The position numbers and the translations under genes were made by a program. Of a stretch of DNA of 64,000 nt, positions 1 through 8,826 are shown in pieces (the first letter of the stretch is position 1; each line of letters starts with the position of its first letter). The notes below the pieces were generated by a model, which searched no databases, was not told the origin of the DNA, and saw only the letters and a list, made by a program, of their open reading frames with translations. The stretch comes from Erythrobacter sp. 3-20A1M (GTDB lineage Bacteria > Pseudomonadota > Alphaproteobacteria > Sphingomonadales > Sphingomonadaceae): assembly GCF_018636735.1 (NCBI RefSeq), contig NZ_CP045200.1, forward strand, positions 930,001-994,000, read 5' to 3'.

Positions 1-304
1 ACAGATGACTGTATTCGGGCTCGCTTTCGTCCGGCCCCAGCTTGATATCGCCGTATTCGCTCACGGTCAGGAAGAGGACGAAGAGCAGGAAACCCGCCGC
101 GGCAGCGATGTAGAACCAGCCGAAATCGGCGACGATCAGCGCCTGCAGCCGGTCGAAGAGAACGCTCGCGCGTTCGGGAAACAGCGCGCCTGCGGCGGCG
201 AACAGCAGGATGAGCGAGGCCGAACCGAAAAACACCGGTCGGTTCACGACCAGGCGCGGTCCTTTGGCAATTGGTGACGCTTCTTCGAAAACAGGATCGT
301 TCAT
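1..304 (-). CDS. BCCT-family betaine/choline/carnitine transporter, N-terminal part (runs off window)
   Basis: The minus strand is open from an ATG at 302-304 to the window edge, giving about 101 residues beginning MNDPVFEEASPIAKGPR. A first membrane segment (FFGSASLILLFAAAGALFP), a second (FGWFYIAAAAGFLLFVLFL) and the following SEYGDIKLGPDESEPEYS stretch are the usual N-terminus of BCCT secondary transporters, which import compatible solutes such as glycine betaine using Na+ or H+ gradients in the inner membrane. Only the first two helices are visible, so the substrate cannot be assigned. It diverges from nadA, with about 128 bases of shared upstream DNA. Confidence 0.8.
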   Translation of the reverse strand, partial: MNDPVFEEASPIAKGPRLVVNRPVFFGSASLILLFAAAGALFPERASVLFDRLQALIVADFGWFYIAAAAGFLLFVLFLTVSEYGDIKLGPDESEPEYSHL

Positions 305-432
305 TCCTGGGAGCCCTTGCATCCCCATTAACAAAGAGCAACCGCAGCGGTCGGCAAGCGCGTGGCAGGAAATCTGGTTGGGAGCCGGACCGTAGCGTTC
401 CTATATGCGTTGCGAGAGCAAAAGGAGACCCG

Positions 433-1419
433 ATGACCCTTCAGACCGACATCCCGACGGGCGATGATCTGATCGCCGAGATCGAGCGGCTGCGTAAAGA
501 GCGCAACGCGGTGATCCTGGCGCATTACTATCAGGCACCGCATATCCAGGACCTCGCCGATTTCGTCGGCGACAGCCTGGAGCTCAGCCGCAAGGCGGCG
601 GATACCGACGCGGACGTGATCGCGTTCTGCGGGGTCAAGTTCATGGCTGATACCGCCAAGATTTTGAGCCCGGACAAGATCGTGGTGCTGCCCGATCTCG
701 ACGCCGGGTGCTCGCTCGAAGACAGCTGCCCGCCGGAGAAATTCCGCGCCTTCCGCGAAAAGCACCCCGACCACATCGCGCTGACGTACATCAACTGCTC
801 GACCGAGGTGAAGGCGCTGAGCGATGTCATCGTCACCAGCTCCAGCGCCGAAACGATCATCAGCCAGATACCGGAAGACCAGAAGATCATCTTCGGCCCC
901 GACCGGCATCTGGGTGGTTACATGAGCCGTAAGTTCAACCGCGAGATGCTGCTGTGGCCGGGTGTGTGCATCGTGCACGAGGCGTTCAGCGAGACCGAAC
1001 TGCTGAAGCTGAAGCAGCAGCATCCCGGTGCGCCGGTCGCCGCGCATCCCGAATGCCCGCCGACGATCATCGACCATGCCGATTACGTCGGCTCGACCAG
1101 CGGCATTCTGCAATATGCCGAGACGTTCAAAGGCGACACGCTGATCGTCGCGACCGAGCCGCACATCATCCACCAGATGGAAAAGGCGCTGCCGGACAAG
1201 ACTTTCATCGGCGCGCCCGGGGCGGACGGCAACTGCGCCTGCAATATCTGCCCTTACATGGCTTTGAACACCCTGCCCAAGCTCTACACCGCGCTGCGCG
1301 ATCTGGAGCCGCGGATCGAGATCGAAGAAGGCTTGCGGCTGAAGGCGAAGCAGAGCCTCGACCGGATGCTGGAAATGGCCAGCGGCACGATCGGCAAGGG
1401 CGATCTGGGCCGAGTTTGA
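433..1419 (+). CDS. nadA: Quinolinate synthase A
   Basis: 328 residues. NadA condenses iminoaspartate with dihydroxyacetone phosphate to make quinolinate, the de novo NAD precursor, using a [4Fe-4S] cluster. Visible family marks are LAHYYQ near the N-terminus, CGVKFMADTAKIL, YINCSTEVKALSDVIVTSS, HPECPP and CNICPYMALNTL, which supply the conserved cysteines. The ATG at 433 is chosen because AAAGGAGA at 421-428 is a strong ribosome site; the reading frame is open further upstream to 271, but that extension has no family features. No nadB or nadC is adjacent, so it appears to stand alone. Confidence 0.97.
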   Translation: MTLQTDIPTGDDLIAEIERLRKERNAVILAHYYQAPHIQDLADFVGDSLELSRKAADTDADVIAFCGVKFMADTAKILSPDKIVVLPDLDAGCSLEDSCPPEKFRAFREKHPDHIALTYINCSTEVKALSDVIVTSSSAETIISQIPEDQKIIFGPDRHLGGYMSRKFNREMLLWPGVCIVHEAFSETELLKLKQQHPGAPVAAHPECPPTIIDHADYVGSTSGILQYAETFKGDTLIVATEPHIIHQMEKALPDKTFIGAPGADGNCACNICPYMALNTLPKLYTALRDLEPRIEIEEGLRLKAKQSLDRMLEMASGTIGKGDLGRV

Positions 1420-1499
1420 GGCGCACGTCCGGCCCCGTTGCAACCGTTCGCCGGGCTGCGCGTTGAACGGCAATTGGCGGCAGCTGGGGCAGTTCTTCC

Positions 1500-2795
1500 A
1501 TGGCAACCACTAGGCCGATCCGCGGTCTGCGCGACTGGCTGATCCATCGTCTGACCGCGAATTACTGGTCGCTTGCACTGTGCGCGGTGCTCAGCGCGCC
1601 CGTGGTTTTCGCCGCGACGCTGTTGCTCGATCGTCACGGCGCGACCGATTGGTTGCTCGATCACGACCTGTCGCCGGTCGCCAGCGCGGATACGGCGAAG
1701 GATGTCGCAGGTGTGATCGCGGCGGTGGACGCGGCCTTCATCACGCTCTATTTCTCGATCTCGCTGCTGGTGCTGACGCTGGCGGCGAGCAGCCTGGGCG
1801 TGCGGCTGGTGGATCGCTGGCTCAGCCGCCCGCTGGTGCGGGTTTCCATCGCCGGGCTGTCGTTCAGCCTCGTCTACACCGTGCTCAACCAGCTCGCGAT
1901 CGATGCCGAAACGCAGCTGACCGACGTGCCGCTCCTGACCCTTATGGGTTCGGTCGTCCTGCTGCTCGTCAACATCGCGATGCTGGCGGTGGCTCTGAAC
2001 GATCTGGGGCGCACGATCTATGTCGACAAGGCGATCGCGGCGCTGGCGCAAGACGCTCCCGCCGCCCGCGTTCCCATCGTGAGCAGGCCCCCGTTCACAG
2101 GCCGGTTCGCCGAGGAAATCCGGGCCGAACGCGGCGGCTATATCGAGGGGATCGACCTCGAACATCTCTCCCGAAAACTGGGCGGCGCGGGGGGCGTGGT
2201 GCGCTTCGAAGTCGCGCCCGGACAATTCGTGCTGCAAGGGCAGCCTATCGTCTCGCTGGAACATGGCGGCATGGACGAGGCGCTGCTGCGGCACTCCATA
2301 CCCATCGCGCCGTTCCGCAACGATGGGCAGGGCGCGGTTTTCCAGATCCGCCTGCTGGTGGAGATCGGGGCGCGCGCCCTCTCTCCGGCGGTGAACGATT
2401 TCTACACTGCGCTCGCCTGCGCCGACCGGATGAGCGAAGTGATCCTTTCCCACGCGAACAACTGGGTCGAACCGGGCGAGGTCGCAGCCTACGCGCGCGA
2501 GCCGCGCTTCGAGCTGCCGGGGCAGGACTTCGTCGGGCTGTTCGACGATCCGCTGAACGCCTTCCGTCAAGCTGCCGCGGCCTATCCCAGTGTGTCGATC
2601 CGCCTGATAGAGAATTTCGGCAACGTGCGCGCGCGCCTGGCGGAGCTGGAGGCGCCGCGCGGGCTGGCCGACCATCTGGCCCGGCTGGCCCGCGAAATAG
2701 CGGAGCATGCGCGCTCGCGCGCCGAGAGCGAGGTCGACCGCAAAGCGATCGACGATGCGCTTCGCCAGGCGGAAATGCGCGGGGAGAAGGTATGA
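1500..2795 (+). CDS. DUF2254 membrane protein (first of a tandem pair)
   Basis: 431 residues, an inner-membrane protein of the DUF2254 family, function unknown. Hydrophobic segments lie at about residues 20-42, 75-98, 113-133 and 143-165. A soluble C-terminal half follows, with the family stretches RGGYIEGIDLEHL and ALSPAVNDFYTALAC. Its stop overlaps the start of a second, divergent copy of the same family, so the two are almost certainly co-translated and may form a heteromer. It has been compared with pore-like proteins, but nothing in the sequence here fixes a substrate. Confidence 0.85.
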   Translation: MATTRPIRGLRDWLIHRLTANYWSLALCAVLSAPVVFAATLLLDRHGATDWLLDHDLSPVASADTAKDVAGVIAAVDAAFITLYFSISLLVLTLAASSLGVRLVDRWLSRPLVRVSIAGLSFSLVYTVLNQLAIDAETQLTDVPLLTLMGSVVLLLVNIAMLAVALNDLGRTIYVDKAIAALAQDAPAARVPIVSRPPFTGRFAEEIRAERGGYIEGIDLEHLSRKLGGAGGVVRFEVAPGQFVLQGQPIVSLEHGGMDEALLRHSIPIAPFRNDGQGAVFQIRLLVEIGARALSPAVNDFYTALACADRMSEVILSHANNWVEPGEVAAYAREPRFELPGQDFVGLFDDPLNAFRQAAAAYPSVSIRLIENFGNVRARLAELEAPRGLADHLARLAREIAEHARSRAESEVDRKAIDDALRQAEMRGEKV

Positions 2796-4108
2796 CCGGA
2801 CGGCTGCAAAAGCTCTGGAACGACGTCAATGCAAGCTACTGGTTCTACCCGGCGCAGTTCTCGATCCTCGCGGTCCTGCTCGCCATCGGGACCATCTGGC
2901 TCGATCGCAACGGCTATGCGGAAAGCCTGAACGCGATCGCCTGGCTCCAGCCCGCGCGGCCCGACGGGGCGTCGAACATGCTGACCGTGATCGCGGGATC
3001 GATGATCGGCGTCGCGTCCACTGTGTTTTCGATCACCATCGCCGCCGTCGCCTATGCCAGCGGCAATTACGGGCCTCGGCTGCTGACCAATTTCATGGAG
3101 AACAAGGGCAACCAGCTCAGCCTCGCGACCTTCGTCGGCACCTTCGTCTATGCGATCACGGTGCTGCGCGTGGTCCGTGCGGCGGACGAAGGCGGATTGT
3201 TGCCCGACGATCAGGCCCTGCCCGGTTTCGTGCCGCAATTGTCCCTGCTGGTCGCCTACGGCCTGATGGCGCTGAGCGTGATGGTGCTGGTCTATTTCCT
3301 CAACCACGTTCCCGCGTCTATCCGCATCAACAGCGTGCTGGAAGGGATCGGCGAGCGGCTCATCGGCGACATCAAGCGCACGTTCGACCAGCCAGCCAAA
3401 CAGGCGGTTACGATGGATCATCCCACGGGACGATCGGTGATCGCGACGGAAACCGGCTATGTCCAGATCATCGATTTCGACCGATTGGAACGGATCGCAC
3501 AAACTGCGGGCGGACACTTACAGCTGGCGGTCCGGACGGGCGATTTCGTACATCCCAAGATCGACCTCGCCGTGTGGGAGGACGACGACGAGCTGGACGA
3601 CCTGCGAGACACCGACATCCGCGCCTGTTTCCAGCTGGGCGGCAAGCGCACGCCGGGACAGGACCTGCATTTCCTGATGGACGAGCTGGTCGAGATCGGG
3701 CTGCGCGCACTGTCGCCCGGCATCAACGATCCGTTCACTGCGATCGCTGCGCTCCACTGGCTGGGCGCGGCCACGGCGGAGCTGGGGCGGCGCGATCTCA
3801 ACCGCCATTTCGGCACGACCGATGAGGGCGAGGATAGGTTGAGCCTGCTGGCGGACGATTTCACCCACTTCGTCCAGCGCGGCTTCGGTTCGATCCGTTC
3901 CGGCGTGGCGACCAGCCCCAACGCGGCGATGGTCATGTTCAGCACGATCTATCACGCCGCCAGCGGTATCGACGACGAGGAGCGGCTCCATGTGCTGGAG
4001 CAGGAGGGGCTGCAACTGATGCGCCAGGCCCGCATCGATCTGGAGGGGCCGAACCTGGAAATGGTCGAGGCCCGTTACCAGCAGTTCGTCACTTGGATGA
4101 AGCGCTGA
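2792..4108 (+). CDS. DUF2254 membrane protein (second of a tandem pair)
   Basis: 438 residues, second DUF2254 protein. Four N-terminal hydrophobic segments include SMIGVASTVFSITIAAVAYAS, followed by the soluble domain with TGYVQIIDFDRLERIA and RALSPGINDPFTAIAALHWLG, which parallels ALSPAVNDFYTA in the upstream gene. The ATG at 2792 overlaps the upstream TGA (ATGA), indicating translational coupling. The open frame extends far upstream, but that part is a shadow of the first gene. The last 20 bases overlap the end of the convergent DMT gene. Function is not known. Confidence 0.86.
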   Translation: MTGRLQKLWNDVNASYWFYPAQFSILAVLLAIGTIWLDRNGYAESLNAIAWLQPARPDGASNMLTVIAGSMIGVASTVFSITIAAVAYASGNYGPRLLTNFMENKGNQLSLATFVGTFVYAITVLRVVRAADEGGLLPDDQALPGFVPQLSLLVAYGLMALSVMVLVYFLNHVPASIRINSVLEGIGERLIGDIKRTFDQPAKQAVTMDHPTGRSVIATETGYVQIIDFDRLERIAQTAGGHLQLAVRTGDFVHPKIDLAVWEDDDELDDLRDTDIRACFQLGGKRTPGQDLHFLMDELVEIGLRALSPGINDPFTAIAALHWLGAATAELGRRDLNRHFGTTDEGEDRLSLLADDFTHFVQRGFGSIRSGVATSPNAAMVMFSTIYHAASGIDDEERLHVLEQEGLQLMRQARIDLEGPNLEMVEARYQQFVTWMKR

Positions 4109-4988
4109 CCGCGCGCGAGACGGCCAGCGCCGATCCGAGCAGCACCATACCCAGAATATCCAGCGGGCCGAGCGTCTCGCCGAAGATCGCATAGCCGTAG
4201 ACGGCGGCGATCGCGGGCTGGGTCAGCAGCGCGAGACCGATAACCAGCGGCGGAAAATGGCCGAGCGCGAATACCAGCAGCCCCTGTCCCACCAGCTGGC
4301 TGAGCACGAACAGCGCGATCAGCGGCCACCAGTTATGCGGCCAGACGGGCTCGCCCCGCGCGATGGCGATGGTCAGCAATACCGGTGCCGCGATCAGGCA
4401 CACCCAGGTCAGCAGGCTCCAGCTGCCGATGGTGCGCCGCGCATCCTGCGAGGTGAGGATATAAACCGCGTAGAGCAGCCCCGCGGCGAGGCAGAAGAGG
4501 TCGCCCAGCAACGTGCCGAGCGATATCTCCAGACTGGTGCCGAACAGGATCGCCGCCCCGGCCAGGGCCAGCACCAGCGTCGCCCATTCCACCCCGCGCG
4601 GCAGGCGGCGCGCGACCACGAAGCCCCAGAACAGCAGCACGATGCTGCCCGCATTGCCGAACAGCGTCGCATTGCCGAGCCGCGTCATGCCGATGCCTGT
4701 ATGCCAGCTCGCCAGGTCGAGCGCGAAGGCGACCGCTCCGACGGCGAGGAGCAGCATGACCCGCCGGGGGAGGCCGGTCAGCCGCTGGCCGTTGGTGCGC
4801 GCCAGTAGCGCGAGGAAGGGCAGCGCCAGCGCCAGTCGCCAGAACCCCGCCGCGACCGGCCCGCTGTCGGCCAGCCGGACCGACCACGGACCCAGCGCGA
4901 GCGCGACATTGGCGGCCAGCAGCGCCGCGAGCGGCAGCCAGCGCGGATGGCCCGCCGGAGGATCGTTCGGATGGCTTGCCTCGCTCAC
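4089..4988 (-). CDS. DMT-superfamily (EamA-type) exporter
   Basis: 299 residues with about ten hydrophobic segments arranged as two EamA repeats (residues ~20-150 and ~165-290), the standard size for drug/metabolite transporters of the inner membrane. LGNATLFGNAGSIVLLFWG in the first repeat and LLTQPAIAAVYGYAIFGET in the second are typical of the family. Such proteins export amino acids, nucleobases or similar metabolites; the sequence alone does not show which. It is convergent with the DUF2254 pair and divergent from the ene-reductase gene, with about 70 bases between the starts. Confidence 0.85.
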   Translation of the reverse strand: MSEASHPNDPPAGHPRWLPLAALLAANVALALGPWSVRLADSGPVAAGFWRLALALPFLALLARTNGQRLTGLPRRVMLLLAVGAVAFALDLASWHTGIGMTRLGNATLFGNAGSIVLLFWGFVVARRLPRGVEWATLVLALAGAAILFGTSLEISLGTLLGDLFCLAAGLLYAVYILTSQDARRTIGSWSLLTWVCLIAAPVLLTIAIARGEPVWPHNWWPLIALFVLSQLVGQGLLVFALGHFPPLVIGLALLTQPAIAAVYGYAIFGETLGPLDILGMVLLGSALAVSRAVSASSK

Positions 4989-5058
4989 CCGCTTCCCTTA
5001 GCGGCTTGCGACCAAGGCGACATCCGTTTTCATTCGCCACCCGATTAAAGGACCGACC

Positions 5059-6162
5059 ATGCACGACGCGCTATTCCAGCCCATCTCGATCGGGGCGATC
5101 GACTGCCCCAACCGCATCTTCATGGCCCCGCTGACGCGCGGCCGGGCGCATGTTCCCGGCTTCGTGCCGACCGAGATGATGCAGACCTATTACCGCCAGC
5201 GCGCCGGTGCCGGGCTGATCATTTCCGAAGCGACCGGCATCAGCGTGGAGGGGCTCGGCTGGCCCAGCGCGCCGGGCATCTGGAGCGCCGAGCAGGTCGA
5301 GGGATGGAAGCCGGTGACCGACGCCGTGCACCAGGCCGACGGGCGCATCGTGATGCAGTTGTGGCACATGGGCCGGATCGTCCATCCCGATTTCCTCGGC
5401 GGCGAGGCCCCGGTCTCGGCCAGCGCGACCACCGCACCGGGCCACGCTCACACGCCCACGGGGCGCAAGGATTACGAGCCCGCCCGCGCGCTGTCGGTGG
5501 AGGAGATCGCGCGCGTGGTCGAGGATTACCGCAAGGCCGCGGCGAATGCGAAGGAAGCGGGCTTCGACGGCGTGCAGCTGCACGGCGCGAATGGCTACCT
5601 CGTCGACCAGTTCCTGCGCCGGTCGACCAATTTGAGGGAGGACGAGTACGGCGGCAGCGCGCAAAACCGCGCCCGCTTCCTGGACGAGGTGCTGGGCGCG
5701 CTGGTCGATGTCTGGGGCGCCGACCGCGTGGGCGTGCGGCTGTCTCCCAACGGTGAAACGCAAGGGTGCGACGATCCCGATCCGGTCGAAACCTTCGGGG
5801 CCGCGGCGCGCGTGGTGGAGAAGCACAAGCTCGCCTTCCTCGAACTGCGCCAGCCGGGGCCGGAGGGGACGTTCGGCAATACCGGTGTGCCGCAGCAGGA
5901 TGCACATATCCGCCAGCTCTATTCGGGTCCGCTGGTGCTCAACAGCGATTACGGCGCGGCGGATGGGGCGCAGGACGTGGCGAGCGGTCGCTGCGACGCG
6001 GTCAGCTTCGGCCGGCCCTTCATCTCCAACCCCGACCTGCCCGATCGCATCCGGCAGGACGCGGAATTCGCGCCGAACGTGAACGTGCCGCAAAGCTGGT
6101 ACCTGCCCGGCGCGGCGGGCTATATCGACTACCCGACGCTGGCCGAACAGCGCGCGGGCTGA
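5059..6162 (+). CDS. Old-yellow-enzyme family alkene reductase (FMN-dependent)
   Basis: 367 residues, a full-length single-domain (beta/alpha)8 flavoprotein. MAPLTRGRA near the N-terminus, LIISEATGIS, QLWHMGRIVHPDF, VQLHGANGYLVDQFLRRSTN and the C-terminal phosphate-binding CDAVSFGRPFISNPDLP are all diagnostic of the NemA/OYE class. The family reduces activated C=C bonds, nitrate esters or N-ethylmaleimide with NAD(P)H and is often induced by electrophiles. No neighbouring regulator of the NemR kind is seen. The physiological substrate cannot be stated. Confidence 0.93.
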   Translation: MHDALFQPISIGAIDCPNRIFMAPLTRGRAHVPGFVPTEMMQTYYRQRAGAGLIISEATGISVEGLGWPSAPGIWSAEQVEGWKPVTDAVHQADGRIVMQLWHMGRIVHPDFLGGEAPVSASATTAPGHAHTPTGRKDYEPARALSVEEIARVVEDYRKAAANAKEAGFDGVQLHGANGYLVDQFLRRSTNLREDEYGGSAQNRARFLDEVLGALVDVWGADRVGVRLSPNGETQGCDDPDPVETFGAAARVVEKHKLAFLELRQPGPEGTFGNTGVPQQDAHIRQLYSGPLVLNSDYGAADGAQDVASGRCDAVSFGRPFISNPDLPDRIRQDAEFAPNVNVPQSWYLPGAAGYIDYPTLAEQRAG

Positions 6163-6165
6163 GCG

Positions 6166-6483
6166 TCAGCCCTCGTCCGGCGCCGTGACGGCCGAGGGCT
6201 CGGCGGCTTCGGAAGTCTCGCCGGCCTGCGGCTCGGACGGCTCAGCGGTCGCGTCACCCGGCGCGGAGGTCGCTTCGCCGCTGGCCGCGCCCTCGCCGGG
6301 CTGCGCGGTCAGCGCCGGGGAGGTCGAGCGCACCGTGTCGAGCGGGAGCATGTCGTCGTTGATCGTGCCGCCCAGCACCTCGCCCCTGGCGGACCCGCCT
6401 TCGCTCTTCTCCGCCTTGTCGCCGCAGGCCGCCAGCGCGAGGGCCAGTCCGGCGCAGGCGAGGAAACGGGAATGGCGGATCAT
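6166..6483 (-). CDS. Small predicted lipoprotein of unknown function
   Basis: 105 residues. It begins with a signal peptide ending in a lipobox ([11 protein letters not shown], cysteine near residue 21), so it should be lipid-anchored in the envelope. The rest is disordered in appearance, rich in Glu, Ala, Pro, Ser and Thr, with no recognised domain. Its ATG overlaps the stop of lipB (ATGA), and it was found inside a longer open frame whose upstream part is only the antisense shadow of lipB. It is therefore probably co-transcribed with lipB, with no obvious functional link. Confidence 0.7.
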   Translation of the reverse strand: MIRHSRFLACAGLALALAACGDKAEKSEGGSARGEVLGGTINDDMLPLDTVRSTSPALTAQPGEGAASGEATSAPGDATAEPSEPQAGETSEAAEPSAVTAPDEG

Positions 6484-7139
6484 GCGGTTTCTCCTTCCAG
6501 CGCGGCGAGGAAGCGCGGCGCGGACTGGCGCAATGCCGCATCCCACTCCTCCGGCGCAAGCGCGATCCCCAGCCGGGCGAGGCTGGTGACGCCGAATTCG
6601 TCGATCCCGCACGGCACGATGCCAGTGAAATGGGACAGGTCGGGATCGAGATTGACGGAAAAGCCGTGCATCGTCACCCAGCGCCGCACGCGCACGCCGA
6701 TCGCGCCGATCTTCGCCTCCCCCCCGTCCACGTCGCGCGTCCAGATGCCCACGCGCCCATCGACCGCCCAGCTTTCGACCCCGAACCCGGCGAGCGTGTC
6801 GATCACCCAGCCTTCGACCGCGTGGACGAAGCGGCGCACATCCTTGCCCCGCCGGTTGAGGTCGAGCACGAGATAGCCGACCCGCTGCCCCGGCCCGTGA
6901 TAGGTGTAGCGCCCGCCCCGGCCCGCCTCGACCACCTCGAACCGCGGGTCGAGCAGCTCGTCCGGATCCGCGCTGGTCCCGGCGGTATAGACGGGCGGAT
7001 GTTCCAGCAGCCAGACGAGTTCGCGCGCCTCGCCCGCCGCCACCGCCGCATTGCGCGCCTGCATTTCGGCCAGCGCCTCGCGATAGGGTACGGGCGCTTC
7101 CGCACCGCGCCATTCGATATTTTCGGGGGCCGAAACCAT
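6480..7139 (-). CDS. lipB: Lipoyl(octanoyl) transferase
   Basis: 219 residues from the ATG at 7139; the frame is open to 7190, but the extra 17 residues match nothing. LipB moves octanoyl groups from acyl carrier protein to lipoyl domains of dehydrogenase complexes such as pyruvate dehydrogenase. [18 protein letters not shown] is the family signature, [18 protein letters not shown] supplies the catalytic lysine, and FTGIVPCGI holds the catalytic cysteine. It diverges from a membrane-protein gene at 7209 and is followed by an overlapping small lipoprotein gene. Confidence 0.95.
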   Translation of the reverse strand: MVSAPENIEWRGAEAPVPYREALAEMQARNAAVAAGEARELVWLLEHPPVYTAGTSADPDELLDPRFEVVEAGRGGRYTYHGPGQRVGYLVLDLNRRGKDVRRFVHAVEGWVIDTLAGFGVESWAVDGRVGIWTRDVDGGEAKIGAIGVRVRRWVTMHGFSVNLDPDLSHFTGIVPCGIDEFGVTSLARLGIALAPEEWDAALRQSAPRFLAALEGETA

Positions 7140-7208
7140 GAGCGGGGATTGCCTGCCCCAGCCCCGACCGCTTATCAAGCGGGAAGGCAACAGGAAGCGG
7201 AACCCGCA

Positions 7209-8069
7209 ATGAAATTCGATCTCAATCGCGCGTGGACCGATGCGCTCGGCCTTGTATCGGCCAACAGCAGCGTCGTCGCCATCGTGGCCGGGGTATTCTT
7301 CTTCCTCCCCTATCTCGCCCTGATGCTGTTCGCGCCGCAGATGTTCGCCGGGATCGAGGCGCAGGCGCAGACCCAGGACCCGCAGGCCATGATGGACGCG
7401 ATGATGGGCGTTTACGCGCAGTACTGGTGGGTGTTCGTCCTAATGCTGCTGATCCAGACAATCGGGATGATCGCACTGATCGCCCTGTTGGGGGATCGCG
7501 CGCGGCCGACCGTCGGCGACGCCATCGTCAGCGCGATCAAGCTGCTGCCGAGCTATATCGGCGCGTCCCTGCTGACGGCGCTGGCGTTCATGGTGGTGGT
7601 CGCGGTGGTGACGGCGATCGGCGCGGCGACCGGGTCCCATGTCATCCTGACCCTGCTGGGCGTCGCGGCCTTCATCCTGCTGATCTATGCCTATGTGAAG
7701 GTAATGCTGTTCATCCCGGTGCTGGCGCTGGAGCACACTTACAATCCGGTCACGGCGCTGGTCCGCAGCTGGCGGTTAACGCGGGGCAACGCGTTCCGCC
7801 TGTTCCTGTTCTACTTCCTGCTGTTAATCGCCTTCGTCATAGTCTCGGCCATCATCGGCATGGTTTTCGGCCTGGCCTTCGGATTGATGGGCAGCGAAGT
7901 CGCGATCGTGGGCAATGCGCTGGTGGGTGCGGCGGTGAATTCGGTATTCGTGGTTCTTTTCCTGGCGGTGCTGGCCGCGACCTATCGCCAGCTGGCGGCG
8001 GAGCGGGTCAGCGTGCCCGCCACCGCCCACGACATGGATACGCCGGACGACGGCGACCGGCGGCTCTAG
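7209..8069 (+). CDS. Multi-pass membrane protein of unknown function
   Basis: 286 residues from the ATG at 7209; the open frame extends upstream only as the antisense of lipB. About six hydrophobic segments are seen, starting after residue 15, with long Ile/Val/Leu/Ala runs. The segment [18 protein letters not shown] resembles the joint found in membrane proteins related to the glycerophosphodiester phosphodiesterase membrane domain, but I do not assign the family firmly. No catalytic motif is visible. The stop overlaps that of the convergent methyltransferase gene by two bases. Confidence 0.8.
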   Translation: MKFDLNRAWTDALGLVSANSSVVAIVAGVFFFLPYLALMLFAPQMFAGIEAQAQTQDPQAMMDAMMGVYAQYWWVFVLMLLIQTIGMIALIALLGDRARPTVGDAIVSAIKLLPSYIGASLLTALAFMVVVAVVTAIGAATGSHVILTLLGVAAFILLIYAYVKVMLFIPVLALEHTYNPVTALVRSWRLTRGNAFRLFLFYFLLLIAFVIVSAIIGMVFGLAFGLMGSEVAIVGNALVGAAVNSVFVVLFLAVLAATYRQLAAERVSVPATAHDMDTPDDGDRRL

Positions 8070-8761
8070 CCTTCCGCCCCGTCCTTCCAGCCCCAGAAGA
8101 GCTTGCACGGCAGGACGTTCCAGAACTCGTAATCGCTTTCGATGTCGTCGAATTCTCGCGCCATGAGGTCGCGCACCGCGGCAGTGAACTGATACGCCAT
8201 GAACGCGCCGCCGGGGCGCAGGATGCGATGCGTTGCGGCCATGATGGCGGGGCCGACGCCCTCGGGCAGGGTGGAAAACGGCAGACCCGAGACGATGTAG
8301 TCCGCCCGCTCGTGCCCGTGATCGCGCACGATCCGTTCGACGTGCTCGGCAGAGCCCAGCACCGCGGTGAAGCGCGGGTCGTGGATGTGCTGGTTGAGGA
8401 AATCGACATAGAGCGGATTGGTGTCGATCGCGATCATAGCGCCGTCGGCGGGCAGGCGATCGAGCACCGGCAGGCAGAAGGTGCCGACGCCGGGGCCGTA
8501 TTCCACGAACAGCTGGCAATTGGGCCAGTCGACCGGCGCCAGCATCTTGTCGATCGTGAAGCGCGAGGATGGGATGATCGAGCCGACCATCTTGGGATGC
8601 TCGATGAAACCGCGCAGGAACACGCCCCATTGGCCGAACAGCCGGGCCGTGCGGCGCTGCAGGCTGTCGCGGCTGGGGGCGGCTGCAATCGAGTTACTGT
8701 TGTTCAAGGAAAATCCGTTCGTCCGCTGCGGTCGAAAATGGTTGCGGCGCGGTGCCAGCAA
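8066..8761 (-). CDS. SAM-dependent methyltransferase, phospholipid N-methyltransferase-like
   Basis: 231 residues. The SAM-binding motif I is FVEYGPGVGTFCLP at about residue 87, with an acidic end of strand two in MIAIDTNPLYVDFL and a motif IV region YIVSGLPFSTLPEG. FLRGFIEHPKMVGSIIPSS before the Rossmann core is typical of the short rhizobial-type PmtA proteins, which methylate phosphatidylethanolamine toward phosphatidylcholine. The related KsgA-like fold has the same motif I, so the substrate is an inference. The start may be later, since the first 25 residues look unconserved. Confidence 0.75.
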   Translation of the reverse strand: MLAPRRNHFRPQRTNGFSLNNSNSIAAAPSRDSLQRRTARLFGQWGVFLRGFIEHPKMVGSIIPSSRFTIDKMLAPVDWPNCQLFVEYGPGVGTFCLPVLDRLPADGAMIAIDTNPLYVDFLNQHIHDPRFTAVLGSAEHVERIVRDHGHERADYIVSGLPFSTLPEGVGPAIMAATHRILRPGGAFMAYQFTAAVRDLMAREFDDIESDYEFWNVLPCKLFWGWKDGAEG

Positions 8762-8826
8762 GGGCGCGACATTGCAAGCGGCGGCATTGCCAGTCGCAAT
8801 AGCTGGGCCTAGCTGATCAACCGATC

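Noticed and set aside
1284-2708. 474-residue open frame on the minus strand
   Set aside because: Antisense to the end of nadA and the first DUF2254 gene.
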